From Sphingobacterium sp. N143 (GTDB taxonomy: Bacteria > Bacteroidota > Bacteroidia > Sphingobacteriales > Sphingobacteriaceae), in contig NZ_JACAIS010000010.1 in assembly GCF_030325625.1 (NCBI RefSeq), positions 186,001 to 250,000 of the forward strand: a DNA stretch of 64,000 nt, given 5' to 3'. Each line of letters starts with the position of its first letter. The first letter of the stretch is position 1. The notes under the pieces are model-generated. The model was not told where the DNA came from and did not search any database. It was given only the letters and a program-made list of their open reading frames with translations. A program made the position numbers and the translations under genes. This document shows positions 8,191-16,175 of this stretch, one piece after another.

Positions 8191-8511
8191 ACGTTTTAAA
8201 TTTAATAATTGCATTAACGCATTAGTCATGATGGAAACAAGATGCGCTGCTATCAAATTTAATCCCAATTTTTGTGATACACAAGTCCAAATTAGTTCAT
8301 CTTTCCATCCTTTAATACATATAGCAAATATATGCCGTCCAATGACAATGTACAATCCTCGAAAACAAGGATTTTTTTATAACCTTTTTAAACTGTATCC
8401 GGATGTGCATGCAACTTTGCAAAAGATTTGAATAGGGTGTAGACCATTGTATTTCTTACCAAATGGTAATTGTGGAGTGCCTCCGTCTGCTGAACTTTAG
8501 AAAAAAAAGTT
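8191..8511. other. Divergent intergenic region, OmpA-type gene / SDR-Crp operon
   Basis: 321 bases. It holds the OmpA promoter and, closer to the SDR gene, a 14-base inverted repeat TTACCA-AA-TGGTAA (8456-8469). That repeat sits just after a weak promoter-like TTTG-N19-TATTTC (about 8427-8455). The repeat is a candidate operator for the operon's own Crp/Fnr-type regulator. Confidence 0.45.
8254..8285 (-). promoter_or_regulatory. Bacteroidetes-type promoter of the OmpA-family gene
   Basis: On the minus strand CTTG (8282-8285), one mismatch from TTTG, is followed after 20 bases by a perfect TAAATTTG (8254-8261). Transcription would start near 8247, which supports the lipoprotein start at 8190 over the upstream in-frame codon at 8355. 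Confidence 0.55.
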
Positions 8512-9537
8512 ATGGAAACAAAGAAAGTATTATTGACTGGTATTACCGGTTTTTTAGGCGCACATACTGCGATTCAGTTATTGAACAAAGGTTATGAAGT
8601 GATCGGCACCTTGCGTAATCAAGATAAGATCCCAGCTATTAGCGATGTGATCAGGCAGCATACAGATCATCTGGCAAAATTAAGTTTTGCTGTGGCCGAT
8701 CTAAACGATGGCAACATCTGGGCGGAGCTTGCTCAAGATGTTGATTATATTCAGCATGTGGCATCACCTTTTCCGGCTACACTACCCAAAAAAGAAGATG
8801 AACTGATACTTCCGGCCAAAAATGGCACATTGAGCATTTTAAAAGCAGCCACAGATAATGCTGTCAAGCGAGTGGTGATGACTTCTTCACTCGCCGCAGT
8901 GGCCTATGGACAGTCCGTGCAAAATCCGAGTAAAGTTTTCACTGAAAACGACTGGACCGATAGTAACAGCAAAGATGATCTGACCCCATATTATAAAAGT
9001 AAGACCATTGCAGAAAAAGCAGCCTGGGATTTTATGGCAAATAATCCTAGCTCCTTAGAATTGGTTACTGTCTGCCCGGGAGCTATTCTGGGGCCAGTGC
9101 TCGAAAAAGATTATGGCACTTCGGCTGAGATCGTTGCCGCTTTGTTAAAAGGGAGCTCTCCCGCCTTACCCAAGATTGGTTTCGATATTGTCGATGTCCG
9201 TTCTGTGGCAGATCTGCTTATCCGGGCGATGGAAAACCCAAAAGCTGCAGGAAATAGGTATATTGCTGGGGCGGGATATTTAAGGTTCAAGGATGTCGCC
9301 CTTATTCTTCAGGAGTATTTTCCCGAACGGAAAATTCCTACGGCAGAATTTCCTAACTTTATAACCAAGATGATCGCACAGTTTCAGCCAGAGCTAAAAC
9401 CAATTTTATTGGAGATGGTCCGAAGGAACACAGATCTAACTAAAGCGACCAAGGAGTTGGGATGGCAACCCATTGGCGTTAGGGAAGCTGTCGTCGCCTG
9501 TGCCAAGAGTCTTTTGGATCTACAAATTGTAAAATAA
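8512..9537 (+). CDS. NAD(P)-dependent extended SDR (aldehyde/dihydroflavonol reductase-like)
   Basis: 341 residues of the extended short-chain dehydrogenase type. The nucleotide-binding motif is GITGFLG near residue 10. The active site 'YYKSKTIAEKAAW' gives Y-x-x-x-K, with an upstream 'VVMTSSLAAVAYG' serine. Overall pattern ('HVASPFPATLPKKEDELI', 'VCPGAILGPVL') matches the dihydroflavonol-4-reductase/methylglyoxal-aldehyde reductase group. It is cytoplasmic; the substrate is not known. Its TAA overlaps the ATG of the next gene by one base, so the two are translationally coupled. Confidence 0.88.
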   Translation: METKKVLLTGITGFLGAHTAIQLLNKGYEVIGTLRNQDKIPAISDVIRQHTDHLAKLSFAVADLNDGNIWAELAQDVDYIQHVASPFPATLPKKEDELILPAKNGTLSILKAATDNAVKRVVMTSSLAAVAYGQSVQNPSKVFTENDWTDSNSKDDLTPYYKSKTIAEKAAWDFMANNPSSLELVTVCPGAILGPVLEKDYGTSAEIVAALLKGSSPALPKIGFDIVDVRSVADLLIRAMENPKAAGNRYIAGAGYLRFKDVALILQEYFPERKIPTAEFPNFITKMIAQFQPELKPILLEMVRRNTDLTKATKELGWQPIGVREAVVACAKSLLDLQIVK

Positions 9538-10106
9538 TGGAAAAGCTCAAGTCTGCACTTTCCTTTGGAGGCATCCTTTCGGCAAGCGATATTGATATCC
9601 TTGCCGCAGGCTTTAAATTACGTCATGTTAAGGGTGGAACCTATATCGAGGATCTCTACGAGGTTGCCGCTGAGATCATCTTTGTAGATACTGGTGTCGT
9701 TCGATTGCTGGGGGTAGATGCTGTAGGCAACGATGTCACCAAGCACTTTGTGAAAGAACATCAGTTTTTTGCCAATCTTGAAAGTTATTATACCAAGCAA
9801 CCGGCCACAGAGGCTCTTCAGGCTGTTATGCCCTGCAAGATCTATACGATTGCGTTTTCTACTTTTGAACGGTATTATCAGACTATACCGAATCTATATA
9901 TTTACTTTAAAACCCTGAGCGAGGCTGCGCTATTGCAAAAGCTCAAAGACAATGATTTTTTAAACTATGGAGATGCAAAGACCAAATACCTGGAACTTTT
10001 GAGACGTTACCCACAGATCGTTCAGCAGGTTCCACAACAGTATATTGCTTCTTATCTAAAGATCACACCCCAATCCCTGAGTAGGATAAGAAAAGAACTG
10101 ACTTAA
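9537..10106 (+). CDS. Crp/Fnr-family transcriptional regulator
   Basis: 189 residues. The N-terminal ~115 residues form a cyclic-nucleotide-binding-like beta-barrel ('LKHVKGGTYIEDLYE'-like start, 'VKEHQFFANLESYYTKQPAT'). The C-terminus is a short winged-helix with recognition segment 'IASYLKITPQSLSRIRKEL'. This compact form is common in Bacteroidetes and usually does not bind cAMP. The stop-start overlap with the SDR gene suggests it controls its own operon. Confidence 0.87.
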   Translation: MEKLKSALSFGGILSASDIDILAAGFKLRHVKGGTYIEDLYEVAAEIIFVDTGVVRLLGVDAVGNDVTKHFVKEHQFFANLESYYTKQPATEALQAVMPCKIYTIAFSTFERYYQTIPNLYIYFKTLSEAALLQKLKDNDFLNYGDAKTKYLELLRRYPQIVQQVPQQYIASYLKITPQSLSRIRKELT

Positions 10107-10153
10107 AAGGAGCATTCATATCGTTGTGTCGACTTCAACAGTATTATCCTTTT

Positions 10154-10166
10154 CGGTAAATTACCG
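10154..10166. repeat. Short inverted repeat upstream of AraC gene
   Basis: CGGTAA-A-TTACCG, 6-base arms around one base, 59 bases before the next start codon. It shares the GGTAA/TTACC half-site with the repeat at 8456-8469 in the opposite arm order, so a common DNA-binding protein is possible but unproven. Confidence 0.4.
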
Positions 10167-10224
10167 GGGTAAAAAGAAGATTTCTGACGAGCACTATTAA
10201 TACGATCTTTAACAAGATAAACAG

Positions 10225-11049
10225 ATGAAGAAAGACAAACAAGGATATACTAGTTATAGATTGACTGTTTCGGCCGAGTTTTCGGAAGTATTCTCTCATT
10301 TTTATTTTGCCGGGAACAGTTCATCGCAGCCACAGACCAACACATTGATCCCATCTTTTCAAACGGTTATGGTATTTAATTTTGGTGCCAAGGCAGTCCT
10401 GAACTCAAGGCAAGGAAGAGAAGTTGAAATGGATAAATGTATTGTGCTAGGGCCTATTAAATCTGCGTTTCAATATACACTACCCCCTGGATCACAGATT
10501 TTAGTCGCTAATTTTAAGGCCGATGCATTTTACCGTTTTTTTGGAAGCGCATATCTTTCAGACAAAGAACCGATCAATCCGGATGCTGCAATGGATGAAA
10601 ATTGCTTTACGCATTTATGGAGTCAATTAAATACCATTCCATCGGTTTCAGCTAAAGTGAATTGTATACTCGATTTTTGTAAGCCCTATTTACAGGCACA
10701 GCATACAATTTCTGCACTATTGACAACGTTTGAATCAGATTCAGAAAGCATTATTAAGTCCATCGCCCAAACAACAGGACAAAGTGAGCGGAATATCCAG
10801 CTGCTGCACAAAAAATACTTTGGCTATACAGCGAAAGAAATGAATAGGTACCGACGTTTTCTAAAAGCGATCCAACTCATTCAAGAGTTTGTCATGTCAA
10901 AAAATAAAGTTGATTGGTCTGATGTCATTGGCATATGTGGGTATTATGATCAAAGTCAGCTTATTCATGATTTCAAGCATTTCATTCACCTTTCCCCTAA
11001 AAGTTACCTGAAATTTCAACAGGACATCTGTCAGTCTTCAGCTGAATAA
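10225..11049 (+). CDS. AraC-family regulator with DUF6597-type N-terminal domain
   Basis: 274 residues. The N-terminal ~150 residues resemble the DUF6597 sensing domain ('VMVFNFGAKAVLNS', 'CIVLGPIKSAFQYTLPPGSQ'). The C-terminal third is an AraC HTH ('IAQTTGQSERNIQLLHKKYF', then 'DVIGICGYYDQSQLIHDFKH' and 'LSPKSYLKFQ'). It lies 77 bases before the quinone-reductase gene on the same strand, which has its own promoter; that gene is the most likely target. Confidence 0.85.
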   Translation: MKKDKQGYTSYRLTVSAEFSEVFSHFYFAGNSSSQPQTNTLIPSFQTVMVFNFGAKAVLNSRQGREVEMDKCIVLGPIKSAFQYTLPPGSQILVANFKADAFYRFFGSAYLSDKEPINPDAAMDENCFTHLWSQLNTIPSVSAKVNCILDFCKPYLQAQHTISALLTTFESDSESIIKSIAQTTGQSERNIQLLHKKYFGYTAKEMNRYRRFLKAIQLIQEFVMSKNKVDWSDVIGICGYYDQSQLIHDFKHFIHLSPKSYLKFQQDICQSSAE

Positions 11050-11088
11050 CATTTCGTTTTCTTACAATTTTCTCTTCCCTGGTCATAC

Positions 11089-11096
11089 TACTTTTG
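11089..11096 (+). promoter_or_regulatory. Bacteroidetes-type -7 element of the quinone-reductase gene
   Basis: TACTTTTG is an exact TAnnTTTG, with TTTT in place of TTTG at the -33 position. Predicted transcription start is near 11103, downstream of the in-frame TTG at 11099, which fixes the translation start at the ATG at 11126. Confidence 0.5.
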
Positions 11097-11125
11097 TATT
11101 GTTCATTAAAATAAAAACAAGAAGT

Positions 11126-11704
11126 ATGAAACATCTTATCGTTTATGCACATCCTAATCAGGAAAGTTTGAATAATCTATTTAAGCACACGGTTGAAAAG
11201 ATTCTTCAACAACAGAATCATGAAGTCATTGTAAGGGACCTATATCAACTGAATTTTGATCCCGTATTCTCCTACGAGGATATCAGCGGGCAACGAAAAG
11301 GGATTGTAGCCGATGATATCACAAAAGAACAAGAATTTATTTCATGGGCAGATACGATTACCTTTATTTACCCCATTTGGTGGACAGGCATGCCTGCAAT
11401 AATGAAAGGATATATTGACAGGGTGTTCAGTTATGGTTTTGCTTACCGCTATGATCAAGGGGGTCAGAAAGGATTATTGACTGGCAAGTCCACTTATATT
11501 ATTAATTCCCATGGTAAGTCAAAATCAGAATATGCTGCTATAGGGATGGATCAGGCCCTTAAACTGACTTCAGATAGGGGAATATATACTTATTGCGGGT
11601 TAGATATTAAAAGACATTTCTTCTTTGACCGTGCCGATCGTGTCAGTCTGGAGGATGTAGAGTATTGGTTGTCCGAAATCAGCAACGCTTATCTACAATC
11701 CTAA
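11126..11704 (+). CDS. NAD(P)H-dependent flavodoxin-fold oxidoreductase (NQO1/KefF-like)
   Basis: 192 residues from ATG 11126 (MKHLIVYAHPNQESLN...), the expected length for the flavodoxin_2 family. Motifs include 'VYAHPNQESLN' for FMN phosphate binding, 'DTITFIYPIWWTGMPAIMKG' for the flavin ring, and 'GYIDRVFSYGFAY'-like loop. Members transfer two electrons from NAD(P)H to quinones or azo and nitro compounds, and some regulate Kef potassium channels. No kef gene is nearby, so a detoxification role is more likely. Confidence 0.9.
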   Translation: MKHLIVYAHPNQESLNNLFKHTVEKILQQQNHEVIVRDLYQLNFDPVFSYEDISGQRKGIVADDITKEQEFISWADTITFIYPIWWTGMPAIMKGYIDRVFSYGFAYRYDQGGQKGLLTGKSTYIINSHGKSKSEYAAIGMDQALKLTSDRGIYTYCGLDIKRHFFFDRADRVSLEDVEYWLSEISNAYLQS

Positions 11705-11856
11705 TCGCGAGGGTTTTCAATTGCAGCTAGTGTATGCACTCTATCATTCACAGCTAGCCCCATTATTGGATCGGAAAAAAACGGTAAGATCATATGTTGG
11801 TATGTCTCTGATGTAATATTCTAGGTGCGTTTAGCGTAAAAGTTGATTAATCCATC

Positions 11857-14800
11857 TCAATTTTCCTTATAGCAGTGTCGCTGGATATACTCGGTCGGGC
11901 TTAGACCATACACTTTCTTGAAGAGGGTGGTGAAATGCGTCTGATTGGTAAAACCGAGTGCATAGGCGACTTGCGAGATATTCATCTTCTTCTCAAGCAA
12001 CAGTTTTTCGGCCTGTTGCAGCCTGATATTGCGGATAAACTCGCCGGTGGAGATGCCCGTCAGCGATTTCACCTTTCGGTGAAGCTGTACACGGCTCAGC
12101 CCGACTTCGTCGGCCAAAAATTGCACATTGAACTCCGGATTCTCCAGATATTGGTTGACGGTTTTGAGGATACGTTCCATCAGCTGCTCATCACTGGATT
12201 TGAAGCTTATTGTTTTTACTCGACCCTCTTGCTGTTGCGCCCCCGAAAATTTACCCTTTACTTTCATACGGTTTTTGATCAGGTTCCCCACTATCAAATG
12301 GAGCTCGTCGACCATAAAGGGCTTCGTTAGGTAGGCATCTGCTCCAAGACCAATGCCCTCCATGCGGTCTTCGGGGTTGATCTTGGCCGTCAGTAGGATG
12401 ACCGGAATATGATTGGTCGTACTGTTACCTTTGATCTTCCTGACCAGTGTATAGCCATCCATGGTTGGCATGGCCACGTCGGAGATAATCAGGTCTGGCA
12501 GTTCTGCCAGGGCAAGCTGAAATCCTTCGTTACCGTTCTCGGCAACCAGAATCCGATAAGCTGTTGCCAGCTCCTGACACAGAAACTGTAAGATGTCCCT
12601 ATCGTCGTCGATTACAAGGATTTTGTAACCGGTCTTATGGTAACCTGTCTTGGACGGGAGCTGCTCAATGGTAGCAGTTTTTTCCTGTTGTTGTGGTATA
12701 GATGGACTTATCGGGTGCGATGTCACGATGTCTTCCTTGCGCAGGTGCATGTTGCCCAGTGGAAGACTGATCACAAAGCGGCTGCCACTATGGTCCTTTC
12801 TGTTTTCGGCATGTACCTGCCCGCCATGGAGCTCGACAAGGACTTTGGTTAGATGTAGGCCGATGCCGGAGCCCTGACCCGGGTAAGCCTTTCCGGCAGT
12901 GGACTGGTAGTATCGCTTAAACACACGGCGGATATCGTTCTCAGCAATTCCTGAGCCGGTATCGCTGATGACAAGCTGTAGGATTTCGCGCCCTTTTTTC
13001 CCCTGTTGGACAGCGAGCGAAATGGCGATCTGCCCTCCGTCAGGCGTAAATTTAAAGGCATTGGACACAATATTGTGGATAATCTTTTCAAAGTTACCCG
13101 TATCTATCCACAAGGGGATATCGTCGACTGCACTGTGCACCGCCAGCTGAATCCGACGAGCTGCAGCCTGATCCTCAAATGCCCTGATCACCTGTTGTAC
13201 ATAATGTACTGCATTGACAGGGGCAAACTTGAGGTCGAGGTGCCCGCTTTCCAATTTGCGGACATCGAGCAGTTGATTGACTAGGTTGAGGATGCGCTGT
13301 GCATTACGGTTCATATTGTGAAGGGTAGATTTGCTCTGCGGGTCTGACGCATTCTTGATCAGTTTGTCGATCGGACTCATTACTAGGGTTAGGGGTGAAC
13401 GGATCTCATGTGAGATATCAGTAAAGAGCTGTAACCGAAAGGCATGCAACCGCTCGAGTCTCCGCTCATGGAGGTATTTGCTGACGAGGAATATGAACCC
13501 GACGATCAGCAGAAAGTACACAAAATAAGCCATGCCGCTCAGGTACCAGGGCGGCAGGATATGCAGCAGCACTGTGCGGCTCGGAGAATAGGCCCCAAAT
13601 TTACAGGCCCGTATTTCGAGTTCATGGTCACCCGAAGATAGGTTGTTGTAGGTGATCAGATTGACACCTGGCAATGTGGCATTCCAGCTTTTGTTGATCC
13701 CCTTGATGCGGTACTCATAATGGACGTTTTCGGGACTGTTGAAGTCCATGGTAGACAGCTCAAAGGTAAAGCTATCGTCATTGCTATGGAAAAAGAATTC
13801 GCTGGCCGCCATGAGATCATCACGGTAGATGACACTGCCACTGGGGGACATACCAGGCTTTATAGGCTGATTTTTGACATACAGATTGGTGATCAGAACG
13901 GGGTAAGAGTAGGTCTGCAACTGTATTTTTTCTGGAGAGAAAGCCGTAATACCCTGTTTGCCCCCGTAATAGATTTTACCGGAGCCATTCGCGTAGTATG
14001 CGCCCCGGTTGTAGGATCTGTCGACCAGACCGTCCCCTGTATAGTAACTGACGACTTTGCCAGTTGCGGGGTTGAGGCAATTGATCCCCTTGAAGGTACT
14101 ACACCAGATATGCCCCCTGCGGTCCCAGCCCAGGCCTGATATTACATTGCTGGAAAGGCCGTTGTTGGTAGTATAACTGCTCGTCGAGCCTGTTTTTTTG
14201 TTGATCTGATAGAGTCCATTGTACGTGCCTGCCCAGATATTACCTACCTGGTCCTCCAGAAGGGAAAGTGTGATCTGTTCGGATAGCCTGGCATCGGTAT
14301 ATGGTTGGGTAAAGCTGTTATTGGCCGGATTATAGCAGCTGACACCTTTATGATGGCCCAGCCAGACCAGGCCATCCTCATCGCATAGTATCGTATAGAT
14401 CCAGTCGTTGGCTAAGCTGCCGGCACTGGAATTGGTTGTATTCATACTGAAGCTGCGCGTTACCCCGGTCTGTCTATCGTACTCGACAAATCCAGCACCA
14501 AAGGTCGCGATATAGATTTTATTGTTTTTGCCTAGGGCAAAGGTCTGGACCTGCTTGTTGCTGCAGATATTCAGGTAGTTGGCCTGACCACTACGGGGAT
14601 CAATTTGTCCCAGGCCTTTGCTGTATGTGCTGAACCAGATTGTACCATCAGCCCCAGTCTCCAGCTTGGTGACATCTTGTATTGAAAGGATCTTATGGTG
14701 GGCGTCCCCATGCGGGGCGGCCTTAAAGATACCCTCGTAGTCTATGGCATACCAGATGTTGCCCTTATCATCCCCAGTGATGGCACTGATGTTTTTTTTG

Positions 14801-15861
14801 TCCGATTCTTCGAGATCCAGAATACGCCAGAATTCAAACTGCCGGCTCTGAACAGGGATAAAGACCAGCCCCCGCTGAAACCAGCCGAGCCAGAGGTTAT
14901 TTTCCCGATCCTGCAGAAAGGTGCGAATACGCCCATGTCGGTAGTTGTTGTCCAGATTGGGAAGTTCGGCCCGCACAGCCGTCAGTGGTGTACGCGCAAG
15001 GTCCAGGTACCAGAGACCGTCGCCTTCCGTACTGATCAGCAGATGATCTTTTTTGGTTTTGGACAGCTGAACCTCACTGACGGTAGACTGACTTTTTTCA
15101 TTGAAAGTTACCGGTTCAAAATTGTTTTTCGCGGCATCATAACGGCAAATTTTGGATGGCGATGCAAACAGGATTCTGCCATCGACCTGCTGGACGATGT
15201 CGTAGTTGCCGCCCTTGGGCTCGGGCAGCAGGTCGGAAACAATGTGTTTCACTTGCCGTTGGTCGGCCGAAATCCGGGATACACCCACACGGTCCACGGC
15301 CACCCAAACTGTATAGTTTCGGTCTTCAAAGATGCTGCGGACAAACATTCCCCCTACCATTGAATTGAGATGGGGCAAGGATAGAGCCTGTTTGCGATTT
15401 GGCTCAATGGCAAAAATTCCCCAGCCTGAGGTGGCTACCCAAATACTGCCGTCTTTTTTATGGATGATATCTGTGATATGTGGAGCGATCTGATTTGGGA
15501 AATGGATACGCACAAACTGGTCGCTGTTTTCATCATAATACTGCAGACCATTGTTGCAGCCTACCCAGAGCCTTTTGTCACGATCCAGATAGAGGATAAT
15601 GATATTGTTGCTGGATATCGAGGTGCTGTCCTGCACATCATGGATATATTGTACAAAACGGGTGCCGTCGAATTTGTTGAGTCCATATTCGGTGGCAGTC
15701 CATATATAACCATGCTTATCCTGACAGATGCTATTGGTGAGATTGGAAGAAAGTTCGCCAAAACCATAATCTCTATTGTCATAAATACGCGTGGCTTGTC
15801 CATGTGTATAGAGTACAAAAGCAAATACTAAAATGATTGTCGAAAAAAAATCCCTCCTCAT
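11857..15861 (-). CDS. Hybrid two-component system regulator (HTCS) of the xylan locus
   Basis: 1334 residues with the full HTCS architecture. In order: signal peptide (to about 21); periplasmic sensor built of Reg_prop beta-propeller repeats ('D-GxIWxAT/GT' units, 25-660); Y_Y_Y domain (about 690-770); one membrane helix (about 777-795); HisKA with phospho-accepting H818 in ISHEIRSP; HATPase ('NIVSNAFKFTPDGGQ', 'GSGIGLHL', to about 1037); receiver domain (phospho-acceptor D1128 in ISDVAMP, K1180 in LTKPF); and AraC-type HTH (about 1230-1325). HTCS proteins sense oligosaccharides in the periplasm and activate the adjacent PUL. Its position opposite GH115 implies a xylo-oligosaccharide signal; that is inference. 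It is divergent from the xylan catabolic operon and shares the intergenic region holding a 21-base-period repeat. Confidence 0.95.
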   Translation of the reverse strand: MRRDFFSTIILVFAFVLYTHGQATRIYDNRDYGFGELSSNLTNSICQDKHGYIWTATEYGLNKFDGTRFVQYIHDVQDSTSISSNNIIILYLDRDKRLWVGCNNGLQYYDENSDQFVRIHFPNQIAPHITDIIHKKDGSIWVATSGWGIFAIEPNRKQALSLPHLNSMVGGMFVRSIFEDRNYTVWVAVDRVGVSRISADQRQVKHIVSDLLPEPKGGNYDIVQQVDGRILFASPSKICRYDAAKNNFEPVTFNEKSQSTVSEVQLSKTKKDHLLISTEGDGLWYLDLARTPLTAVRAELPNLDNNYRHGRIRTFLQDRENNLWLGWFQRGLVFIPVQSRQFEFWRILDLEESDKKNISAITGDDKGNIWYAIDYEGIFKAAPHGDAHHKILSIQDVTKLETGADGTIWFSTYSKGLGQIDPRSGQANYLNICSNKQVQTFALGKNNKIYIATFGAGFVEYDRQTGVTRSFSMNTTNSSAGSLANDWIYTILCDEDGLVWLGHHKGVSCYNPANNSFTQPYTDARLSEQITLSLLEDQVGNIWAGTYNGLYQINKKTGSTSSYTTNNGLSSNVISGLGWDRRGHIWCSTFKGINCLNPATGKVVSYYTGDGLVDRSYNRGAYYANGSGKIYYGGKQGITAFSPEKIQLQTYSYPVLITNLYVKNQPIKPGMSPSGSVIYRDDLMAASEFFFHSNDDSFTFELSTMDFNSPENVHYEYRIKGINKSWNATLPGVNLITYNNLSSGDHELEIRACKFGAYSPSRTVLLHILPPWYLSGMAYFVYFLLIVGFIFLVSKYLHERRLERLHAFRLQLFTDISHEIRSPLTLVMSPIDKLIKNASDPQSKSTLHNMNRNAQRILNLVNQLLDVRKLESGHLDLKFAPVNAVHYVQQVIRAFEDQAAARRIQLAVHSAVDDIPLWIDTGNFEKIIHNIVSNAFKFTPDGGQIAISLAVQQGKKGREILQLVISDTGSGIAENDIRRVFKRYYQSTAGKAYPGQGSGIGLHLTKVLVELHGGQVHAENRKDHSGSRFVISLPLGNMHLRKEDIVTSHPISPSIPQQQEKTATIEQLPSKTGYHKTGYKILVIDDDRDILQFLCQELATAYRILVAENGNEGFQLALAELPDLIISDVAMPTMDGYTLVRKIKGNSTTNHIPVILLTAKINPEDRMEGIGLGADAYLTKPFMVDELHLIVGNLIKNRMKVKGKFSGAQQQEGRVKTISFKSSDEQLMERILKTVNQYLENPEFNVQFLADEVGLSRVQLHRKVKSLTGISTGEFIRNIRLQQAEKLLLEKKMNISQVAYALGFTNQTHFTTLFKKVYGLSPTEYIQRHCYKEN

Positions 15862-16175
15862 TGGTTTATTGGTTTATGCTGTTCAAGATACATATTATTG
15901 CGCGACTCAAAAAGGAAAAAATTGGCTGTGATCTTATAAACGCCGTTTTTGACGAATATGAAACAAATAGAAATAAATATGAAACATCGTCGTGCTGTTT
16001 TGCAACAAAGGCCAAAAGGAATGTAACGGACACGAATGCCCGTGCAGTGAAAGAGTCCTAATTTTAAATTTCCAGAATGAGATCATGCACTGCATCTCGT
16101 GGTCCGTCTTATTAGTGGGCAACGGTATGCGCTGGACTCGGGAACAGGGAAATACCAATTGTAAATAAGATCATC
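15862..16175. promoter_or_regulatory. Divergent control region between HTCS and GH115
   Basis: 314 bases between two diverging start codons, so it must hold both promoters. No exact TAnnTTTG was found on either strand, which would fit activator-dependent promoters. The notable structure is the pair of 11-base direct repeats listed separately. No coding sequence was recognised. Confidence 0.6.
15955..15986. promoter_or_regulatory. Candidate HTCS binding site: 11-bp direct repeat, 21-bp period
   Basis: AATATGAAACA occurs at 15955-15965 and again, identical, at 15976-15986. The 21-base period (two helical turns) is what a dimer of AraC-type HTH domains needs. I found no copy before the other xylan genes I checked in the window. 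Confidence 0.55.

Noticed and set aside
11099..11125. TTG at 11099 as start of the quinone reductase
   Set aside because: It lies upstream of the start site predicted from the -7 element at 11089-11096; the ATG at 11126 gives the family's normal N-terminus.
14695..15363. 222-codon plus-strand open frame
   Set aside because: Lies wholly opposite the HTCS sensor domain and has no domain or signal of its own; a shadow frame of a GC-rich gene.
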